From contig NZ_BCZS01000014.1 of the NCBI RefSeq assembly GCF_001598855.1, positions 1 to 64,000 of the forward strand: a stretch of 64,000 nt of DNA, given 5' to 3'. This DNA comes from Pluralibacter gergoviae ATCC 33028 = NBRC 105706. GTDB taxonomy: Bacteria > Pseudomonadota > Gammaproteobacteria > Enterobacterales > Enterobacteriaceae. Made by a program: the position numbers and the translations under genes. Positions 17,198 to 29,399 of the stretch are shown piece by piece. Each line of letters begins with the position of its first letter. Positions within the stretch are counted from its first letter, which is position 1. Under the pieces are notes generated by a model that saw only the letters and a list, made by a program, of their open reading frames with translations, was not told the origin of the DNA and searched no databases.

Positions 17198-17770
17198 TTA
17201 TGGCTGGCGGCTAATTTCCTGCGCCATCGTGCTCGCCTCCTGCGCCCACGCCTGGGCCAGCACTTTCACCATCGCATCATAACCGTCCTGCTGCTGCTTC
17301 ATCTCAATATTGAACGGCCGCTTGATGAGGCGTCCATTGTGATTAAGCAGCCACTCTCCGCTGACGATGACTCGTCCGTCGTAGCGCCCGTGGAAGCCGT
17401 TGACGCTGACGTTGAGGACATCCTGATCGTTACCCAGCGGCTGGGAAGACACTACCCAGCCCGGCATCTGGCTGCTCAGGTTTGCCACCAGCGTCGTGCG
17501 CAGCTGCTGATCGAGCGGACTGGCCCAAAGATTATTGCTGGCGATCACGTACTGCACGTCGCTGGTCTGGTACACCACGCCGTTGCCGGCGAGGTAATCA
17601 GGGATAGAAACCTGCTCTACCCACAGCAAGCGGCTTCCCTGTCCCTGGGTGAAGGCGCCGTGCGTGGCCGGTGCGGATTGCGCCACCGGCAGCTGGTAGT
17701 AGGTTTTATTTTCACCGCTGCTGCACGCGGACAGCAGGCACGCTACAACGAGCGGTAGCCACTTTTTCAT
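17198..17770 (-). CDS. pqiC: PqiC, outer-membrane lipoprotein of the PqiABC lipid transport system
   Basis: A 190-residue lipoprotein (187 in E. coli). The signal peptide ends in the lipobox LLSAC with Cys16 as the lipid-attachment residue, followed by SSGE. This is the ABC-transporter auxiliary lipoprotein family (YmbA). PqiC forms a ring in the outer membrane that docks the PqiB needle, completing a path for lipids between the membranes. Its ATG overlaps the pqiB TAA by one base, so translation is coupled. It is last in the uup-pqiABC unit. Confidence 0.95.
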   Translation of the reverse strand: MKKWLPLVVACLLSACSSGENKTYYQLPVAQSAPATHGAFTQGQGSRLLWVEQVSIPDYLAGNGVVYQTSDVQYVIASNNLWASPLDQQLRTTLVANLSSQMPGWVVSSQPLGNDQDVLNVSVNGFHGRYDGRVIVSGEWLLNHNGRLIKRPFNIEMKQQQDGYDAMVKVLAQAWAQEASTMAQEISRQP

Positions 17771-19404
17771 TATTTCGCCCTCTTCGGCTGTGGGTCTTTG
17801 TTGTCCTTAGCTTCGAACACCAGCGCGTTGCTCTTATTATTGAGCGTTTTCAGTACCGGCTGCAGCTCGCGCAGCACCTGATCCAGACGCTGCATATCCG
17901 CCACCATCTTGTTATAGGCGGCTGAGCCGGGCTGGAAGCCCTTCATGCTGCTATTCAGCTCGCGCAGCGTTTTCTGCATGTCTGCAGGCAGGTCCTGCAT
18001 CGACTGGCTACCGGTTATCTTGTTCAGATTATCCAGCGTTGTCTGCAGATGCTTCAGCGTGGTCTGGCTTTCCGCCAGCGTGCTGGTGGCCTGCTGCATC
18101 ATCGGATTGATCGGCAGATTATTAATCTTATCCAGCGCATCCATCAGCCGCTGCTGAATTTGCGCCAGGCCGCCGCTTACGGTTGGGATCAGCGGATAGC
18201 CGCCGAATTCGCTGTACTTCGGCTTATCGGCCTTCGGATAGAAGTCGAGGTCGATATACAGCGCGCCGGTGACCAGGTTACCGGTCTTCAGCGAGCCGCG
18301 CATACCGCGATCGATGAGTTCACTGAAATGCTTACGAATGTCCGCGTGCTCTCTGAGCTGGCTTACCAGGCGCTGCGGTTCAATACGGATGAGCACCGGA
18401 ATACGGTAGTCATCATTCAGCGTCTGATACAGGCCAGGAATATAGAACGGCACTTTCGCAACCGTACCAAGTCGGATGCCGCGGAATTCTACCGGCGCCC
18501 CCGGCTGCAGGCCGCGCACCGAATCTTTAAAGAACATCACGTAATCAACGTGCTCGGTAAAGACAGAGTCCTGGATGCTCTTCTGATCGTCGAACAGATG
18601 ATATTCCGTCTGATTTGCCACCGGCTGACCGAGATCGAGCCCTTCCGGCACATCAAAGCTGACGCCGCCGCCGAACAGCGTCGACAGAGAACCCATCTCT
18701 ACGCGCATCCCGGAAGAAGAGAGATCGACGGCAATACCGCTGTCTTTCCAGAAGCGCACGTTAGTGGTGACCAGACGATCGTTGGGCGCATTGATAAACA
18801 GCTGATAGGTGATATTGCGTTTTTCCGGGTTAAAAGTGCTGGCTTCAACAGAGCCCACGCGATAGCCGCGGAACAGTACCGGATCGCCAGGCGAGAGCTG
18901 CCCGGCTTTGTCACTTTCCAGCTGTACGCGAATGCCTTTGGCATCAGGCGGTGCCAGCGGCGGGGAGTCAAGCAGCTGATAGCGCTTCGGCTCTTCACCC
19001 TTGCTTCCCGGCTGCAACTCAACGTAGGCGCCAGATAGCAGCGTACCCAGTCCGCTCACGCCCTCGCGCCCGATCTGCGGCTTGACCACCCAGAAAACAG
19101 TATCGCCGTGCAGGAGTTTCTCCATGCCGGAATTAAGGCGTGCCTTGATCTCAACATGGTTTAAATCATCGGTCAGTGTTGCGGTCTCGATCACGCCTAC
19201 GTCAACGCTGCGGCTCTTGATGCGGGTTTTCCCCCCCTCGATGCCTTCAGCATTGGTGGTGATAAGGGTCACTTCCGGGCCCTGATGGCTATAGTGGTAA
19301 TAGAGGATCCAGGCACCGATCAGAACGGTGACGATGGGGAAAATCCACACCGGCGACCAGTTCCTGACCTTCTGCACTTTGGCCTCTCCATTGTTGTTTT
19401 CCAT
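17770..19404 (-). CDS. pqiB: PqiB, MCE-domain periplasm-spanning lipid channel
   Basis: A 544-residue protein starting MENNNGEAKVQKVRNWSP. One membrane helix (about residues 17-37) anchors it; three MCE domains follow, visible as repeats of GPEVTLITxNAEGIEGGKT, LSPGDPVLFRGYRVGSV and LQPGAPVEFRGIRLGTV, then a long C-terminal helical region rich in coiled-coil heptads (about 420-530). In E. coli PqiB forms a hexameric syringe across the periplasm. The start at 19404 leaves a 4-bp gap after the pqiA stop; the open frame continues 12 codons further but into pqiA. The operon name comes from paraquat induction through SoxRS. Confidence 0.96.
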   Translation of the reverse strand: MENNNGEAKVQKVRNWSPVWIFPIVTVLIGAWILYYHYSHQGPEVTLITTNAEGIEGGKTRIKSRSVDVGVIETATLTDDLNHVEIKARLNSGMEKLLHGDTVFWVVKPQIGREGVSGLGTLLSGAYVELQPGSKGEEPKRYQLLDSPPLAPPDAKGIRVQLESDKAGQLSPGDPVLFRGYRVGSVEASTFNPEKRNITYQLFINAPNDRLVTTNVRFWKDSGIAVDLSSSGMRVEMGSLSTLFGGGVSFDVPEGLDLGQPVANQTEYHLFDDQKSIQDSVFTEHVDYVMFFKDSVRGLQPGAPVEFRGIRLGTVAKVPFYIPGLYQTLNDDYRIPVLIRIEPQRLVSQLREHADIRKHFSELIDRGMRGSLKTGNLVTGALYIDLDFYPKADKPKYSEFGGYPLIPTVSGGLAQIQQRLMDALDKINNLPINPMMQQATSTLAESQTTLKHLQTTLDNLNKITGSQSMQDLPADMQKTLRELNSSMKGFQPGSAAYNKMVADMQRLDQVLRELQPVLKTLNNKSNALVFEAKDNKDPQPKRAK

Positions 19405-19408
19405 GCTG

Positions 19409-20662
19409 CTACTTTTCCTCATGGCTTGAATCTGGCTCACGATCCCACAGCAAGCGCGGATCGAAAATTATGGCAGAGAACATGGTTATCACTACCACCA
19501 GCGCGAACATGACTGCGCCCATGGCCGGATAGATATTCATTAATCCTCCCATGCGCACCAGCGCAGACAAAACGGCAATAACGAAAACGTCGATCATTGA
19601 CCAGCGGCCAACAAACTCAACGATTTCATAAATGAGATGCATTTTTTCGCTGTCGCGCCGCCCCCGGCCGCTGGCGCTGAAGCAAAGCCAGCCGATAGCG
19701 ATCATTTTCAGCGTCGGGACCATAATACTGGCGATAAAAATGACGCCCGCGACCGGATAGGAGCCTTCGCTCCACAGCAGAACCACGCCGGCAAGAATGG
19801 TTGACGGCATTTTGGTCCCCAGCAGATCGGTGACCATCACCGGCAGAATATTGGCAGGAAAGTAAAAAAGCACAGAGGTGATCAGCAGCGCCAGCGTCCA
19901 CTGCAGGCTATTTTTCTTGCGCACGTGTCCTGTGGCCCCGCAGCGCGGACAGATCCGCTGGTCGGCGGGCAGAATCGCCGTACAGCAGTTACAGGCGCGC
20001 AGCCCCTGGCGGATGCCGGTGACGCCAACCTTCAGCGGCTGGGCGGGTACTGGCATCGGTTCAATATCATTCCACAGCCAGCGGCGGTCAACGCACTGAA
20101 ATGCCCGCAGCTGCAACAGGCAAAACAGACAGAGCGGAATAAAGCTGCTTCCGACGCCGATATCGCCGTAGGCCATCAGCTTAACGAAGCTCACCAGCAC
20201 GCCGGCCATAAAGATCTCGGTCATACCCCAGGCTTTCAGCTGGAACAGCCAGCGGGCCAGAAATTTCTGCACCGCGTGCGGCAGCGGCACGCGGTTAACC
20301 AGCAGAAGAATGGCGACCAGGCAAAAAGCCGGTACCAGCTGAACAAACAGCAGGAAAAAGGTGCCAAGACTGGCATAGTCTTCGCTAAGCAGTATCGTGG
20401 GGATCTGCATCAGCTCAATTTCGCTACTCAATCCCGCCACATTCATATTGACGAAAGGAAAGAGATTCGCCAACAGCAGCATAAACAGCGCTGCCAGCGC
20501 ATAGGCAGTGGGACGCTGCCGGGGCTCGTCCCATTGGGTGGTTAGCGTCGTGCCGCAGCGCGGGCACGATGCCTTATGACCGTGATCGAGGTGCGGTAAC
20601 TCCACCAGCATATCGCATTGCGGGCACAAAACGCGTTGCCCGGCATGATGATGATCGCACAT
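19409..20662 (-). CDS. pqiA: PqiA, inner-membrane component of the Pqi lipid transporter
   Basis: 417 residues, as in E. coli. It has two copies of a unit made of a zinc ribbon plus four membrane helices. The first ribbon has Cys13, Cys16, Cys33 and Cys36; the second is CNCC...CPRC near residues 228-245. The helix bundles contain PxxNM-type FPFVNMNVAGL and FPANILPVM. PqiA is thought to pass lipids to or from PqiB. The ATG follows GAGGAAAG and lies 17 bp after the uup stop codon, so it belongs to the same transcript. Confidence 0.96.
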   Translation of the reverse strand: MCDHHHAGQRVLCPQCDMLVELPHLDHGHKASCPRCGTTLTTQWDEPRQRPTAYALAALFMLLLANLFPFVNMNVAGLSSEIELMQIPTILLSEDYASLGTFFLLFVQLVPAFCLVAILLLVNRVPLPHAVQKFLARWLFQLKAWGMTEIFMAGVLVSFVKLMAYGDIGVGSSFIPLCLFCLLQLRAFQCVDRRWLWNDIEPMPVPAQPLKVGVTGIRQGLRACNCCTAILPADQRICPRCGATGHVRKKNSLQWTLALLITSVLFYFPANILPVMVTDLLGTKMPSTILAGVVLLWSEGSYPVAGVIFIASIMVPTLKMIAIGWLCFSASGRGRRDSEKMHLIYEIVEFVGRWSMIDVFVIAVLSALVRMGGLMNIYPAMGAVMFALVVVITMFSAIIFDPRLLWDREPDSSHEEK

Positions 20663-20679
20663 GCACTTTCCTCTGATAA

Positions 20680-22587
<1,908 letters not shown>

Positions 22588-22599
22588 CGGTTATTTCCT

Positions 22600-24705
22600 T
22601 CAGGCTGCGCTAATCAGCCAGCAGTTGTGGATCTGACGGTTGCGGGCAAAGTCCGGGGAAAGCGTTTTTTGTGTGATTTCCTGTGCTTTCAGACCCAAGG
22701 CTGCCAGTCCGTCATGATCGAGTTTGAAGCCGCGCTTGTTGTTAGAGAACATGATCGTTCCGCCCTTGCGCAGCAGGCGCTTCAGATCGCTCATCAGCTT
22801 CAGATGATCGCGCTGCACGTCGAAGGTGTCTTCCATGCGCTTGGAGTTGGAGAAAGTCGGCGGATCGATAAAGATCAGGTCGAACTGCTCGTCGGCCTCG
22901 CGCAGCCAGCCCAGCACGTCCGCCTGCAGCAGGCGATGGGCTCGGCCGGTCAGACCGTTGAGGCGCAGGTTGCGCTCCGCCCACTCCAGGTAGGTGCGCG
23001 ACATATCTACCGTGGTGGTGCTGCGCGCGCCGCCGAGGCCTGCGTGAACGCTGGCGCTGCCGGTATAGGAGAAGAGGTTGAGGAAGTCTTTCCCCTTGCT
23101 CATCTGACCGAGCATGCGGCGGGCGATGCGGTGATCGAGGAACAGGCCGGTGTCGAGATAGTCGGTGAGGTTGACCCACAGGCGGGCATTGTACTCGCCC
23201 ACTTCCATAAACTCGCCCTTCGTGCTCAGCTTCTCGTACTGATTTTTGCCCTTCTGCCGCTCGCGGGTCTTCAGCACCAGCCGGTTCGGGGCGATATCCA
23301 GCACCTGGATCGTAGCGGCGATAACGTCGAACAGGCGGTGGCGCGCCTTGGTGGCATCCACCGATTTCGGCGGAGCGTACTCCTGAATCACCACCCAGTC
23401 GCCGTAGCGGTCTACCGCCACGTTATACTCCGGCAGGTCGGCATCGTACAGGCGATAGCACTCCACGCCCTCCTGGCGCGCCCACTTGTCGAGCTTCTTA
23501 AGATTCTTGCGCAGGCGGTTGGCGTAGTCGTCCGCCAGCATCACCGGCGCGCTGCCGTCGTTTTCCGCGACGTGATAGTTTTTCTGCACGCAGTCCAGCG
23601 GGCCGTTTTTGGCCTTGAACTGGCGCTCGGCGCGCAGCTGCAGGCTGCTCAGCAGATCCGGCGAGGCGCTGAACAGCGACAGGTTCCAGCCGCCAAACTG
23701 CGTTTTCACGATCCGTCCCAGCAGGTTGTGCAGGGCAATCAGCGCCGGCTCGCTGTCCAGACGCTCGCCGTAGGGCGGGTTGCTGATGATGGTGCCGTAC
23801 GGCCCCTTCGGCAGCGGGTTGCTGAGTTTAGCCACGTCCTTAACGTCAAAGGTGATCAGCTCGCCGATACCGGCGCGGCGGGCGTTGCTGCGCGCGCGCT
23901 CGATAACCCGGCCATCAATGTCGGAGCCGTAAAAGTGCGACTCATAGGCGGCGAGGCCCGCGCGGGCGCGGGTCTGCGCCTCGGCTTTGACCTCCTGCCA
24001 GACGGCTTCATCGTGCTGCGCCCAGCCGCTAAAGCCCCACTGGCCGCGGTGCAGGCCCGGCGCGCGGTCGGTCGCCCACATTGCCGCCTCAATCAGCAGC
24101 GTGCCGGAGCCGCACATCGGATCGAGCAGCGGTGTGCCCGGCTGCCAGCCGGAGCGCATCACGATAGCGGCGGCGAGGTTCTCTTTGATCGGCGCAATGC
24201 CGGTGCGGTCGCGGTAGCCGCGCAGGTGCAGGCCGTCGCCGCTGAGATCGAGCGAAATATTGGCCACCTCTTTATTGAGGCGCACGTTAATGCGCACGTC
24301 CGGGCTCTCTTTATCGACGTTCGGGCGCGGCAGGTTTTTGCGGGTGAAGGCATCGACGATGGCATCTTTGACCTTCAGCGCGCCGTACTGGCTGTTGCGG
24401 ATCTCGTCATTCACGCCGCTGAAGCTGACGGCAAAGGTGGCGCCGGGGTTGAACATCTCCGTCCACGGGATCGCCTGCACGCCCAGATAGAGATCCAGGT
24501 CGCTGTAGACTTTGCACTGTCCCAGCGGCTTCATGATGCGCGACGCCAGCCGGCTCCACATCAGGCTCTGGTAAAGCAGCCGCGTGTCCCCCGCAAACAG
24601 GACACCACCCTGAACCACCTGGCACTCCAGCGCGCCGAGGCCTTCCAGTTCAGTTTTTAACAGCTCTTCCAGCCCGCGGGCCGTACTGGCAAACAGAGAA
24701 TTCAT
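22600..24705 (-). CDS. rlmL: bifunctional 23S rRNA methyltransferase RlmKL (m2G2445, m7G2069)
   Basis: 701 residues (702 in E. coli): a fusion of two SAM-dependent methyltransferases. The N-terminal half has a THUMP domain (about 45-155) and an RlmL domain with [15 protein letters not shown] and the catalytic SNPPYGER. The C-terminal half is RlmK, with [16 protein letters not shown] and [11 protein letters not shown]. RlmL makes m2G2445 and RlmK makes m7G2069 of 23S rRNA, both near the peptidyl-transferase centre. It heads the leftward operon and diverges from ycbX. Confidence 0.96.
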   Translation of the reverse strand: MNSLFASTARGLEELLKTELEGLGALECQVVQGGVLFAGDTRLLYQSLMWSRLASRIMKPLGQCKVYSDLDLYLGVQAIPWTEMFNPGATFAVSFSGVNDEIRNSQYGALKVKDAIVDAFTRKNLPRPNVDKESPDVRINVRLNKEVANISLDLSGDGLHLRGYRDRTGIAPIKENLAAAIVMRSGWQPGTPLLDPMCGSGTLLIEAAMWATDRAPGLHRGQWGFSGWAQHDEAVWQEVKAEAQTRARAGLAAYESHFYGSDIDGRVIERARSNARRAGIGELITFDVKDVAKLSNPLPKGPYGTIISNPPYGERLDSEPALIALHNLLGRIVKTQFGGWNLSLFSASPDLLSSLQLRAERQFKAKNGPLDCVQKNYHVAENDGSAPVMLADDYANRLRKNLKKLDKWARQEGVECYRLYDADLPEYNVAVDRYGDWVVIQEYAPPKSVDATKARHRLFDVIAATIQVLDIAPNRLVLKTRERQKGKNQYEKLSTKGEFMEVGEYNARLWVNLTDYLDTGLFLDHRIARRMLGQMSKGKDFLNLFSYTGSASVHAGLGGARSTTTVDMSRTYLEWAERNLRLNGLTGRAHRLLQADVLGWLREADEQFDLIFIDPPTFSNSKRMEDTFDVQRDHLKLMSDLKRLLRKGGTIMFSNNKRGFKLDHDGLAALGLKAQEITQKTLSPDFARNRQIHNCWLISAA

Positions 24706-24806
24706 ATCGTCACTTATTACTCATAGAAAATTGCTGCGCATTATAGCCAATGTGAGCTGCATATCATAAAGTTGAGGCCGACTTTTTTTATCCGAAGGAC
24801 AGAGGC

Positions 24807-25916
24807 ATGGCAACGCTATCGCGGCTTTTCATACATCCGGTTAAATCTATGCGCGGTATCGGCGTGACGCAGGCGCTGGCCGATATCAGCGGCATGGCGC
24901 AGGATCGGATATTTATGCTGACCGAGCCGGACGGCACCTTTATTACCGCCCGCCAGTATCCGCAGATGGTGCGCTTTACGCCGGTGCCGATGTTTGACGG
25001 TATTCACCTGACCGCCCCGGACGGCAGCAGCGCGGCGGTGCGCTTCGCCGATTTCGCCGCCGAGGCGGCGCCTACCGAAGTCTGGGGTAACCACTTCACG
25101 GCGCTGATAGCCCCGGAGGGCGTCAACGCCTGGCTTTCCGCTTTCTTCAACCGTGACGTGCAGCTGCGCTGGGTCGGCCCTGAGCCTACCCGCCGCGTTA
25201 AGCGCTACGACGCCGTTCCCCTCTCCTTCGCCGACGGCTTTCCCTATCTGCTGACCAGCGAAGCCTCCCTGCGCGATCTGCAAAATCGCTGCCCCGCCGG
25301 GGTGAAAATGGAGCAGTTTCGTCCGAACCTGGTGGTGGCAGGCACCGGGGCCTGGGAGGAGGATACCTGGAAGGTCGTGCGCATCGGCGGGGTCATCTTC
25401 GACGTGGTGAAGCCCTGCAGCCGCTGCGTATTCACCACCGTCAGCCCGGAGCGCGGGCAGAAGCACCCCGCCGGGGAGCCGCTCACCACGCTCCAGTCTT
25501 TTCGCACGGCGCGCGATAACGGCGACGTCGATTTTGGTCAGAACCTGATCGCCCGCAGCAGCGGCGTAGTGCGCGTCGGCGATGAGGTTGAGATCCTCGC
25601 CACCGGTCCGGCAAAAGCCTACGGCAGCGGCAACGTCGCCGAAGCGCTGGACGTCGAAAGCCGGCAGGAGGCGGCGCTGGATATTGAGTGGCAGGGAGAG
25701 GTTTTTCGCGGCAACAACCAGCAGGTACTGCTGGAGCAGCTTGAGCAGCGGGGGATCCGCGTTCCCTACTCGTGCCGGGCGGGCCTGTGCGGAAGCTGCA
25801 GAATAACGCTGATCGATGGGAGAGTCAGTCCCATGAAGCGCGGCGCAGTCGCCGACGACGGGACGATACTGTGCTGCAGCTGTATTCCTGAAACGTCGCT
25901 GCGTCTGGCCCTTTAA
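24807..25916 (+). CDS. ycbX: YcbX, MOSC-domain molybdoenzyme with a 2Fe-2S domain
   Basis: 369 residues, as in E. coli. An N-terminal MOSC beta-barrel domain (1-95) and MOSC core (about 105-265), with the conserved cysteine in [10 protein letters not shown], bind molybdenum cofactor. A C-terminal plant-type ferredoxin domain carries Cys323, Cys328, Cys331 and Cys359. In E. coli YcbX reduces N-hydroxylated base analogues such as 6-N-hydroxylaminopurine, in parallel with YiiM. Its stop codon overlaps that of zapC on the opposite strand by four bases. Confidence 0.95.
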   Translation: MATLSRLFIHPVKSMRGIGVTQALADISGMAQDRIFMLTEPDGTFITARQYPQMVRFTPVPMFDGIHLTAPDGSSAAVRFADFAAEAAPTEVWGNHFTALIAPEGVNAWLSAFFNRDVQLRWVGPEPTRRVKRYDAVPLSFADGFPYLLTSEASLRDLQNRCPAGVKMEQFRPNLVVAGTGAWEEDTWKVVRIGGVIFDVVKPCSRCVFTTVSPERGQKHPAGEPLTTLQSFRTARDNGDVDFGQNLIARSSGVVRVGDEVEILATGPAKAYGSGNVAEALDVESRQEAALDIEWQGEVFRGNNQQVLLEQLEQRGIRVPYSCRAGLCGSCRITLIDGRVSPMKRGAVADDGTILCCSCIPETSLRLAL

Positions 25917-26455
25917 ACCGCCTGGCCGTAGCTGACGCTGTTCGCGGCGGGCTGCGGCTGGAGCCGGTCGTTCATTATCTTAATGGCATCCCCGAGCTGC
26001 ATTGTGCGTCCGGCAATCGTCACCCCCGGCTGCGCAAGCAGGCAGAGCGCCGCATTTTCCCCCGGTTCGACCACCAGCAGATTCACCTGCTCGCCGCAGT
26101 CGCTGAGCCAGACGGCGGCGGCATCGCCGGTTGCCGGCTGCCAGTAATCGGCATGGGAGATAAAGTGCCAGCTTTTGGGCATCTGCGGCTTGAGAAAGCG
26201 GATGGCAACCAGCGCGTTAAGCACCAACTCGGCGCGGTGCTCTTTTGCCAGATTAAGATCGCGGCACTTCTCCTCAAGTGAGAAGTAGAGTGCGGCATCA
26301 TCGACACAAAATCCTGAAGGATCAAAGGCATCCGGCGTCAGCATACGGCGAGAGTAGCGCGAGCGAAACAGCATGCCGTTGGCCAGATCGAGCATCATGC
26401 GGTCATGTTCACCGTCATAATACCAGCGCCAATTATCGTCAGGTTTAATTCGCAT
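25913..26455 (-). CDS. zapC: cell-division protein ZapC
   Basis: 180 residues from [20 protein letters not shown], the E. coli start and length. ZapC binds FtsZ and promotes bundling of protofilaments at the division ring; it is degraded by ClpXP in E. coli. The N-terminal [13 protein letters not shown] and central [21 protein letters not shown] segments are strongly conserved; the C-terminal 15 residues vary. The frame is open 24 codons further upstream, but the ATG at 26455 has GGAG close by and fits the family. It converges on ycbX with a 4-bp overlap and follows pyrD in the same direction. Confidence 0.94.
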   Translation of the reverse strand: MRIKPDDNWRWYYDGEHDRMMLDLANGMLFRSRYSRRMLTPDAFDPSGFCVDDAALYFSLEEKCRDLNLAKEHRAELVLNALVAIRFLKPQMPKSWHFISHADYWQPATGDAAAVWLSDCGEQVNLLVVEPGENAALCLLAQPGVTIAGRTMQLGDAIKIMNDRLQPQPAANSVSYGQAV

Positions 26456-26617
26456 CTCCGTCCCCCTGTATAAAAAAGCATCCCGCTGCCTGAAATATCC
26501 CACCGGTTTATCAGCCAAAATGAACAAAGATTTAAAAGGCTAAATTAGCAACACCCGGAAAATATAAAGCAACCAGGGCCGGAAATAAAGCCCTGGTTGA
26601 AAATTGCGCAGTAAAGA

Positions 26618-27628
26618 TTAGATATGGGTAACGATTTCTTTAATCAGCGGCGGGCCTTTAAAAATAAACCCGGAATAGATTTGGACAAGCGTGGCACCTG
26701 CGGCTATTTTCTCGCGAGCGGCAACCACCGAGTCAATACCGCCGACGCCGATAATTGGCAGACGGCCATTCAACTCTGCGGACAGGGCGCGAATAATCTC
26801 AGTGCTTTTTAACTGTACCGGACGACCGCTCAGTCCCCCCGTTTCGTCACAATGCTTCATTCCCTGAACCAGGCTGCGGTCAAGCGTAGTATTGGTCGCA
26901 ATGACGCCATCAATATTATGCCGGACTAAACTATCAGCCACCTGGATCAATTCTTCAGGGGAAAGATCCGGGGCGATCTTCACGGCCACCGGAACATATT
27001 TATGGTGGATCCCCTGCAGTTCATTCTGCTTATTTTTAATGCCGGAAAGCAGATCGTCCAGCGCCTCACCATATTGTAGCGTACGCAGTCCAGGTGTATT
27101 TGGTGAGGAGATATTAATGGCAATATATCCGGCGTAGGGATAGATTTTTTCCATACAAATCAGATAGTCATCTTTACCGTTCTCAACCGGCGTGTCTTTA
27201 TTTTTACCAATATTAATGCCGAGAACGCCGTCAAAATGGGCCTTTTTTACATTCTCAACCAGGTTATCGACGCCGAGATTATTGAAGCCCATGCGGTTGA
27301 TCAGACCCTCGGAATCGACCAGACGGAAGAGCCTCGGCTTGTCGTTACCGGGCTGCGGACGCGGCGTCACGGTACCAATCTCAAGCGATCCGAAGCCGAG
27401 GGCACCCAGGGCATCGATACACTCGCCGTTCTTATCGAGGCCGGCGGCCAGCCCGAGCGGATTTTTAAACGTCAGGCCCATGCAGGAAACCGGCTTCGCC
27501 GGCACTTTCTGACGGATCAGCGCCTCAAGAGGCGTGCCGGTAACCCGGTGCAATAGCTGAAAAGTTAACTCATGAGCGCGCTCTGGATCGAGCTGAAAAA
27601 GGGCTTTACGAACGAAGGGGTAGTACAT
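26618..27628 (-). CDS. pyrD: dihydroorotate dehydrogenase (quinone)
   Basis: 336 residues, class 2 membrane-associated enzyme. It oxidises dihydroorotate to orotate in pyrimidine synthesis and passes electrons from FMN to quinone. The short N-terminal helical region (1-40) makes the quinone tunnel; the TIM barrel follows. The catalytic base Ser175 is in [10 protein letters not shown], and FMN-binding segments include [10 protein letters not shown] and IGVGGIDS. The leader hairpin and upstream PurR site described separately indicate control by pyrimidine and purine supply. Confidence 0.97.
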   Translation of the reverse strand: MYYPFVRKALFQLDPERAHELTFQLLHRVTGTPLEALIRQKVPAKPVSCMGLTFKNPLGLAAGLDKNGECIDALGALGFGSLEIGTVTPRPQPGNDKPRLFRLVDSEGLINRMGFNNLGVDNLVENVKKAHFDGVLGINIGKNKDTPVENGKDDYLICMEKIYPYAGYIAINISSPNTPGLRTLQYGEALDDLLSGIKNKQNELQGIHHKYVPVAVKIAPDLSPEELIQVADSLVRHNIDGVIATNTTLDRSLVQGMKHCDETGGLSGRPVQLKSTEIIRALSAELNGRLPIIGVGGIDSVVAAREKIAAGATLVQIYSGFIFKGPPLIKEIVTHI

Positions 27629-27642
27629 GAACTCTCCTGATT

Positions 27643-27670
27643 CCCGGTGGCAAACCGGGGCCGTATTATG
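27643..27670 (-). promoter_or_regulatory. pyrD promoter and pyrimidine-sensing leader hairpin
   Basis: On the minus strand, -10 CATAAT (27665-27670) precedes a start region of CGGCCCC. The leader then forms a 6-bp hairpin CCCGGT / ACCGGG just before the AGGAGAG ribosome-binding site. In E. coli, high CTP favours starts at a C, making a transcript long enough to form the hairpin and block ribosomes, while low CTP and high GTP favour a start a few bases later without it. The sequence layout fits that mechanism. Confidence 0.75.
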
Positions 27671-27723
27671 TTCGATCGGGCGGCGAAAGGGAATTGACCT
27701 GCGGCAAAAAAGAGAGCGGAAAG

Positions 27724-27739
27724 CGCAACCGTTTCCCTT
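27724..27739. promoter_or_regulatory. PurR operator upstream of pyrD
   Basis: GCGCAACCGTTTCCCT matches the PurR consensus ACGCAAACGTTTNCNT at all but two defined positions, including the central CG. E. coli pyrD is repressed by PurR. It lies upstream of the predicted -35 region. Confidence 0.65.
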
Positions 27740-27862
27740 ATTTGCATTTTCCGGCTATCGACTTGCGGATAAATCATTTAGTGAACGTCCGGCCCTCTGC
27801 GACACTCCTCTTACAGTTATCAATTCCTGATAGAACCTAACTTTTAGTTATAAGGAGTGGTT

Positions 27863-28438
27863 ATGCGCGTCATTACGCTTGCGGGCAGCCCGCGGTTCCC
27901 TTCCCGCTCCAGCGCCCTGCTGGAGTACGCGAGGGAGAGACTTACCCAGGTTAACGTCGACGTTCGCCACTGGCATCTGCAGAACTTCGCGCCTGAAGAT
28001 CTTCTCTATGCCCGCTTTGATAGCCCGGCGCTGCAGACCCTGAACGAGCAGCTGGCCGATGCCGATGGCCTGATTATCGCCACCCCCATTTATAAAGCCT
28101 CTTTTTCCGGGGCGCTGAAAACCCTGCTCGACCTGCTGCCCGAGCGGGCGCTGGAGGGGAAAATCGTGCTGCCGCTGGCGACCGGCGGCACCGTTGCCCA
28201 CATGCTCGCCGTCGATTATGCCCTTAAGCCGGTGCTCAACGCCCTGAAGGCCCGGGAGATCCTCCACGGCGTATTTGCCGACGACAGCCAGGTCCAGGAC
28301 TACCAGCACCGGCCGCAGTTCAGCGCCAATCTGCAAAAGCGCCTTGATGACGCGCTCGAAACCTTCTGGCAGGCGCTGCACCGCCGCGATACCGCCGCTC
28401 CGGCGTTCCATACCGCCCCGGGGGTTGCCCATGCTTAA
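27863..28438 (+). CDS. ssuE: NADPH-dependent FMN reductase SsuE
   Basis: 191 residues, as in E. coli. A flavodoxin-like reductase that supplies reduced FMN to the monooxygenase SsuD for desulfonation of alkanesulfonates. The N-terminal ITLAGSPRFPSRSS is the phosphate-binding loop for FMN; TPIYKASFSGALK and PLATGGTVAHML follow. I use the ATG at 27863, with AAGGAG 5 bp upstream; a GTG two codons earlier lies inside that ribosome-binding site. First gene of ssuEADCB. It overlaps ssuA by 8 bp. In E. coli the operon needs Cbl and is silent when sulfate or cysteine is plentiful. Confidence 0.96.
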   Translation: MRVITLAGSPRFPSRSSALLEYARERLTQVNVDVRHWHLQNFAPEDLLYARFDSPALQTLNEQLADADGLIIATPIYKASFSGALKTLLDLLPERALEGKIVLPLATGGTVAHMLAVDYALKPVLNALKAREILHGVFADDSQVQDYQHRPQFSANLQKRLDDALETFWQALHRRDTAAPAFHTAPGVAHA

Positions 28439-29399
28439 CCGTTCCCGCGCCGCCCTGCTGGCCATCGCGGCGCTGATAACGCTTCCGGCGTGGAGCCACG
28501 CCGCCGAAAAGGCGCCTGACGCGCTGCGCATCGGCTACCAGAAAGGCAGCGTCAGCATGGTACTGGCCAAAAGCCACCATCTGCTGGAGCAGCGCTACCC
28601 TGATACCAAAATCTCATGGATCGAGTTCCCGGCCGGGCCGCAGATGCTGGAGGCGCTCAACGTCGGCAGCATCGATCTCGGCAGCACCGGCGATATTCCG
28701 CCGATTTTCGCCCAGGCCGCCGGGGCGGATCTGGTGTACGTCGGCGCCGAGCCGCCGAAACCGAAAGCGGAAGTGATCCTCGTAGCGGAAAACAGCCCGA
28801 TTAAAACGGTTGCCGATCTGAAGGGGCATAAGGTCGCTTTTCAGAAAGGCTCCAGTTCGCACAATCTGCTGCTGCGCGCCCTGCAGCAGGCGGGGCTTAA
28901 GTTTACCGATATTCAATCCGCCTACCTGCCCCCCGCCGACGCGCGGGCCGCCTTTGCGCAGCATAGCGTCGATGCCTGGGCTATCTGGGATCCCTATTAC
29001 TCTGCCGCGCTGCTGCAGGGCGGCGTCCGGGTGCTGACCGATGGCAGTAAGCTGAATCAAACCGGCTCTTTCTATCTCGCCTCCCGCCCCTACGCGGAGA
29101 AAAACGGCGCCTTTATTGAAGGGGTGCTGGCAGCCTTTACCGAGGCCGACGCCCTGACCGTCAGCCAGCGCCAGCAGAGCACGGCGCTGCTGGCAAAAAG
29201 CATGGGCCTGCCGGAAGCGGTGATCGCAAGCTACCTCAGCCACCGCCCCACCAGCGCCATTACGCCGGTCAGCGCCGAAACGGCGCGCCGCCAGCAGCAG
29301 ACCGCCGATCTCTTTTATCAAAATCACCTGGTGCCGAAAAAGGTCGACATTAAAGACCGCATCTGGCAGCCGGCCGCCCAACAAGGAGCTAAGTCATGA
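28431..29399 (+). CDS. ssuA: aliphatic sulfonate-binding periplasmic protein SsuA
   Basis: A 322-residue precursor (319 in E. coli). Residues 1-24 are a signal peptide ending HA-AEK. The mature part is a type II periplasmic binding protein: LRIGYQKG at the N-terminus, [20 protein letters not shown] lining the ligand cleft, and [17 protein letters not shown]. It delivers alkanesulfonates to the SsuBC transporter. The ATG at 28431 overlaps the ssuE stop by 8 bp; the frame stays open upstream inside ssuE but does not encode family sequence. The ssuD ATG overlaps its stop (ATGA). Confidence 0.96.
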   Translation: MLNRSRAALLAIAALITLPAWSHAAEKAPDALRIGYQKGSVSMVLAKSHHLLEQRYPDTKISWIEFPAGPQMLEALNVGSIDLGSTGDIPPIFAQAAGADLVYVGAEPPKPKAEVILVAENSPIKTVADLKGHKVAFQKGSSSHNLLLRALQQAGLKFTDIQSAYLPPADARAAFAQHSVDAWAIWDPYYSAALLQGGVRVLTDGSKLNQTGSFYLASRPYAEKNGAFIEGVLAAFTEADALTVSQRQQSTALLAKSMGLPEAVIASYLSHRPTSAITPVSAETARRQQQTADLFYQNHLVPKKVDIKDRIWQPAAQQGAKS

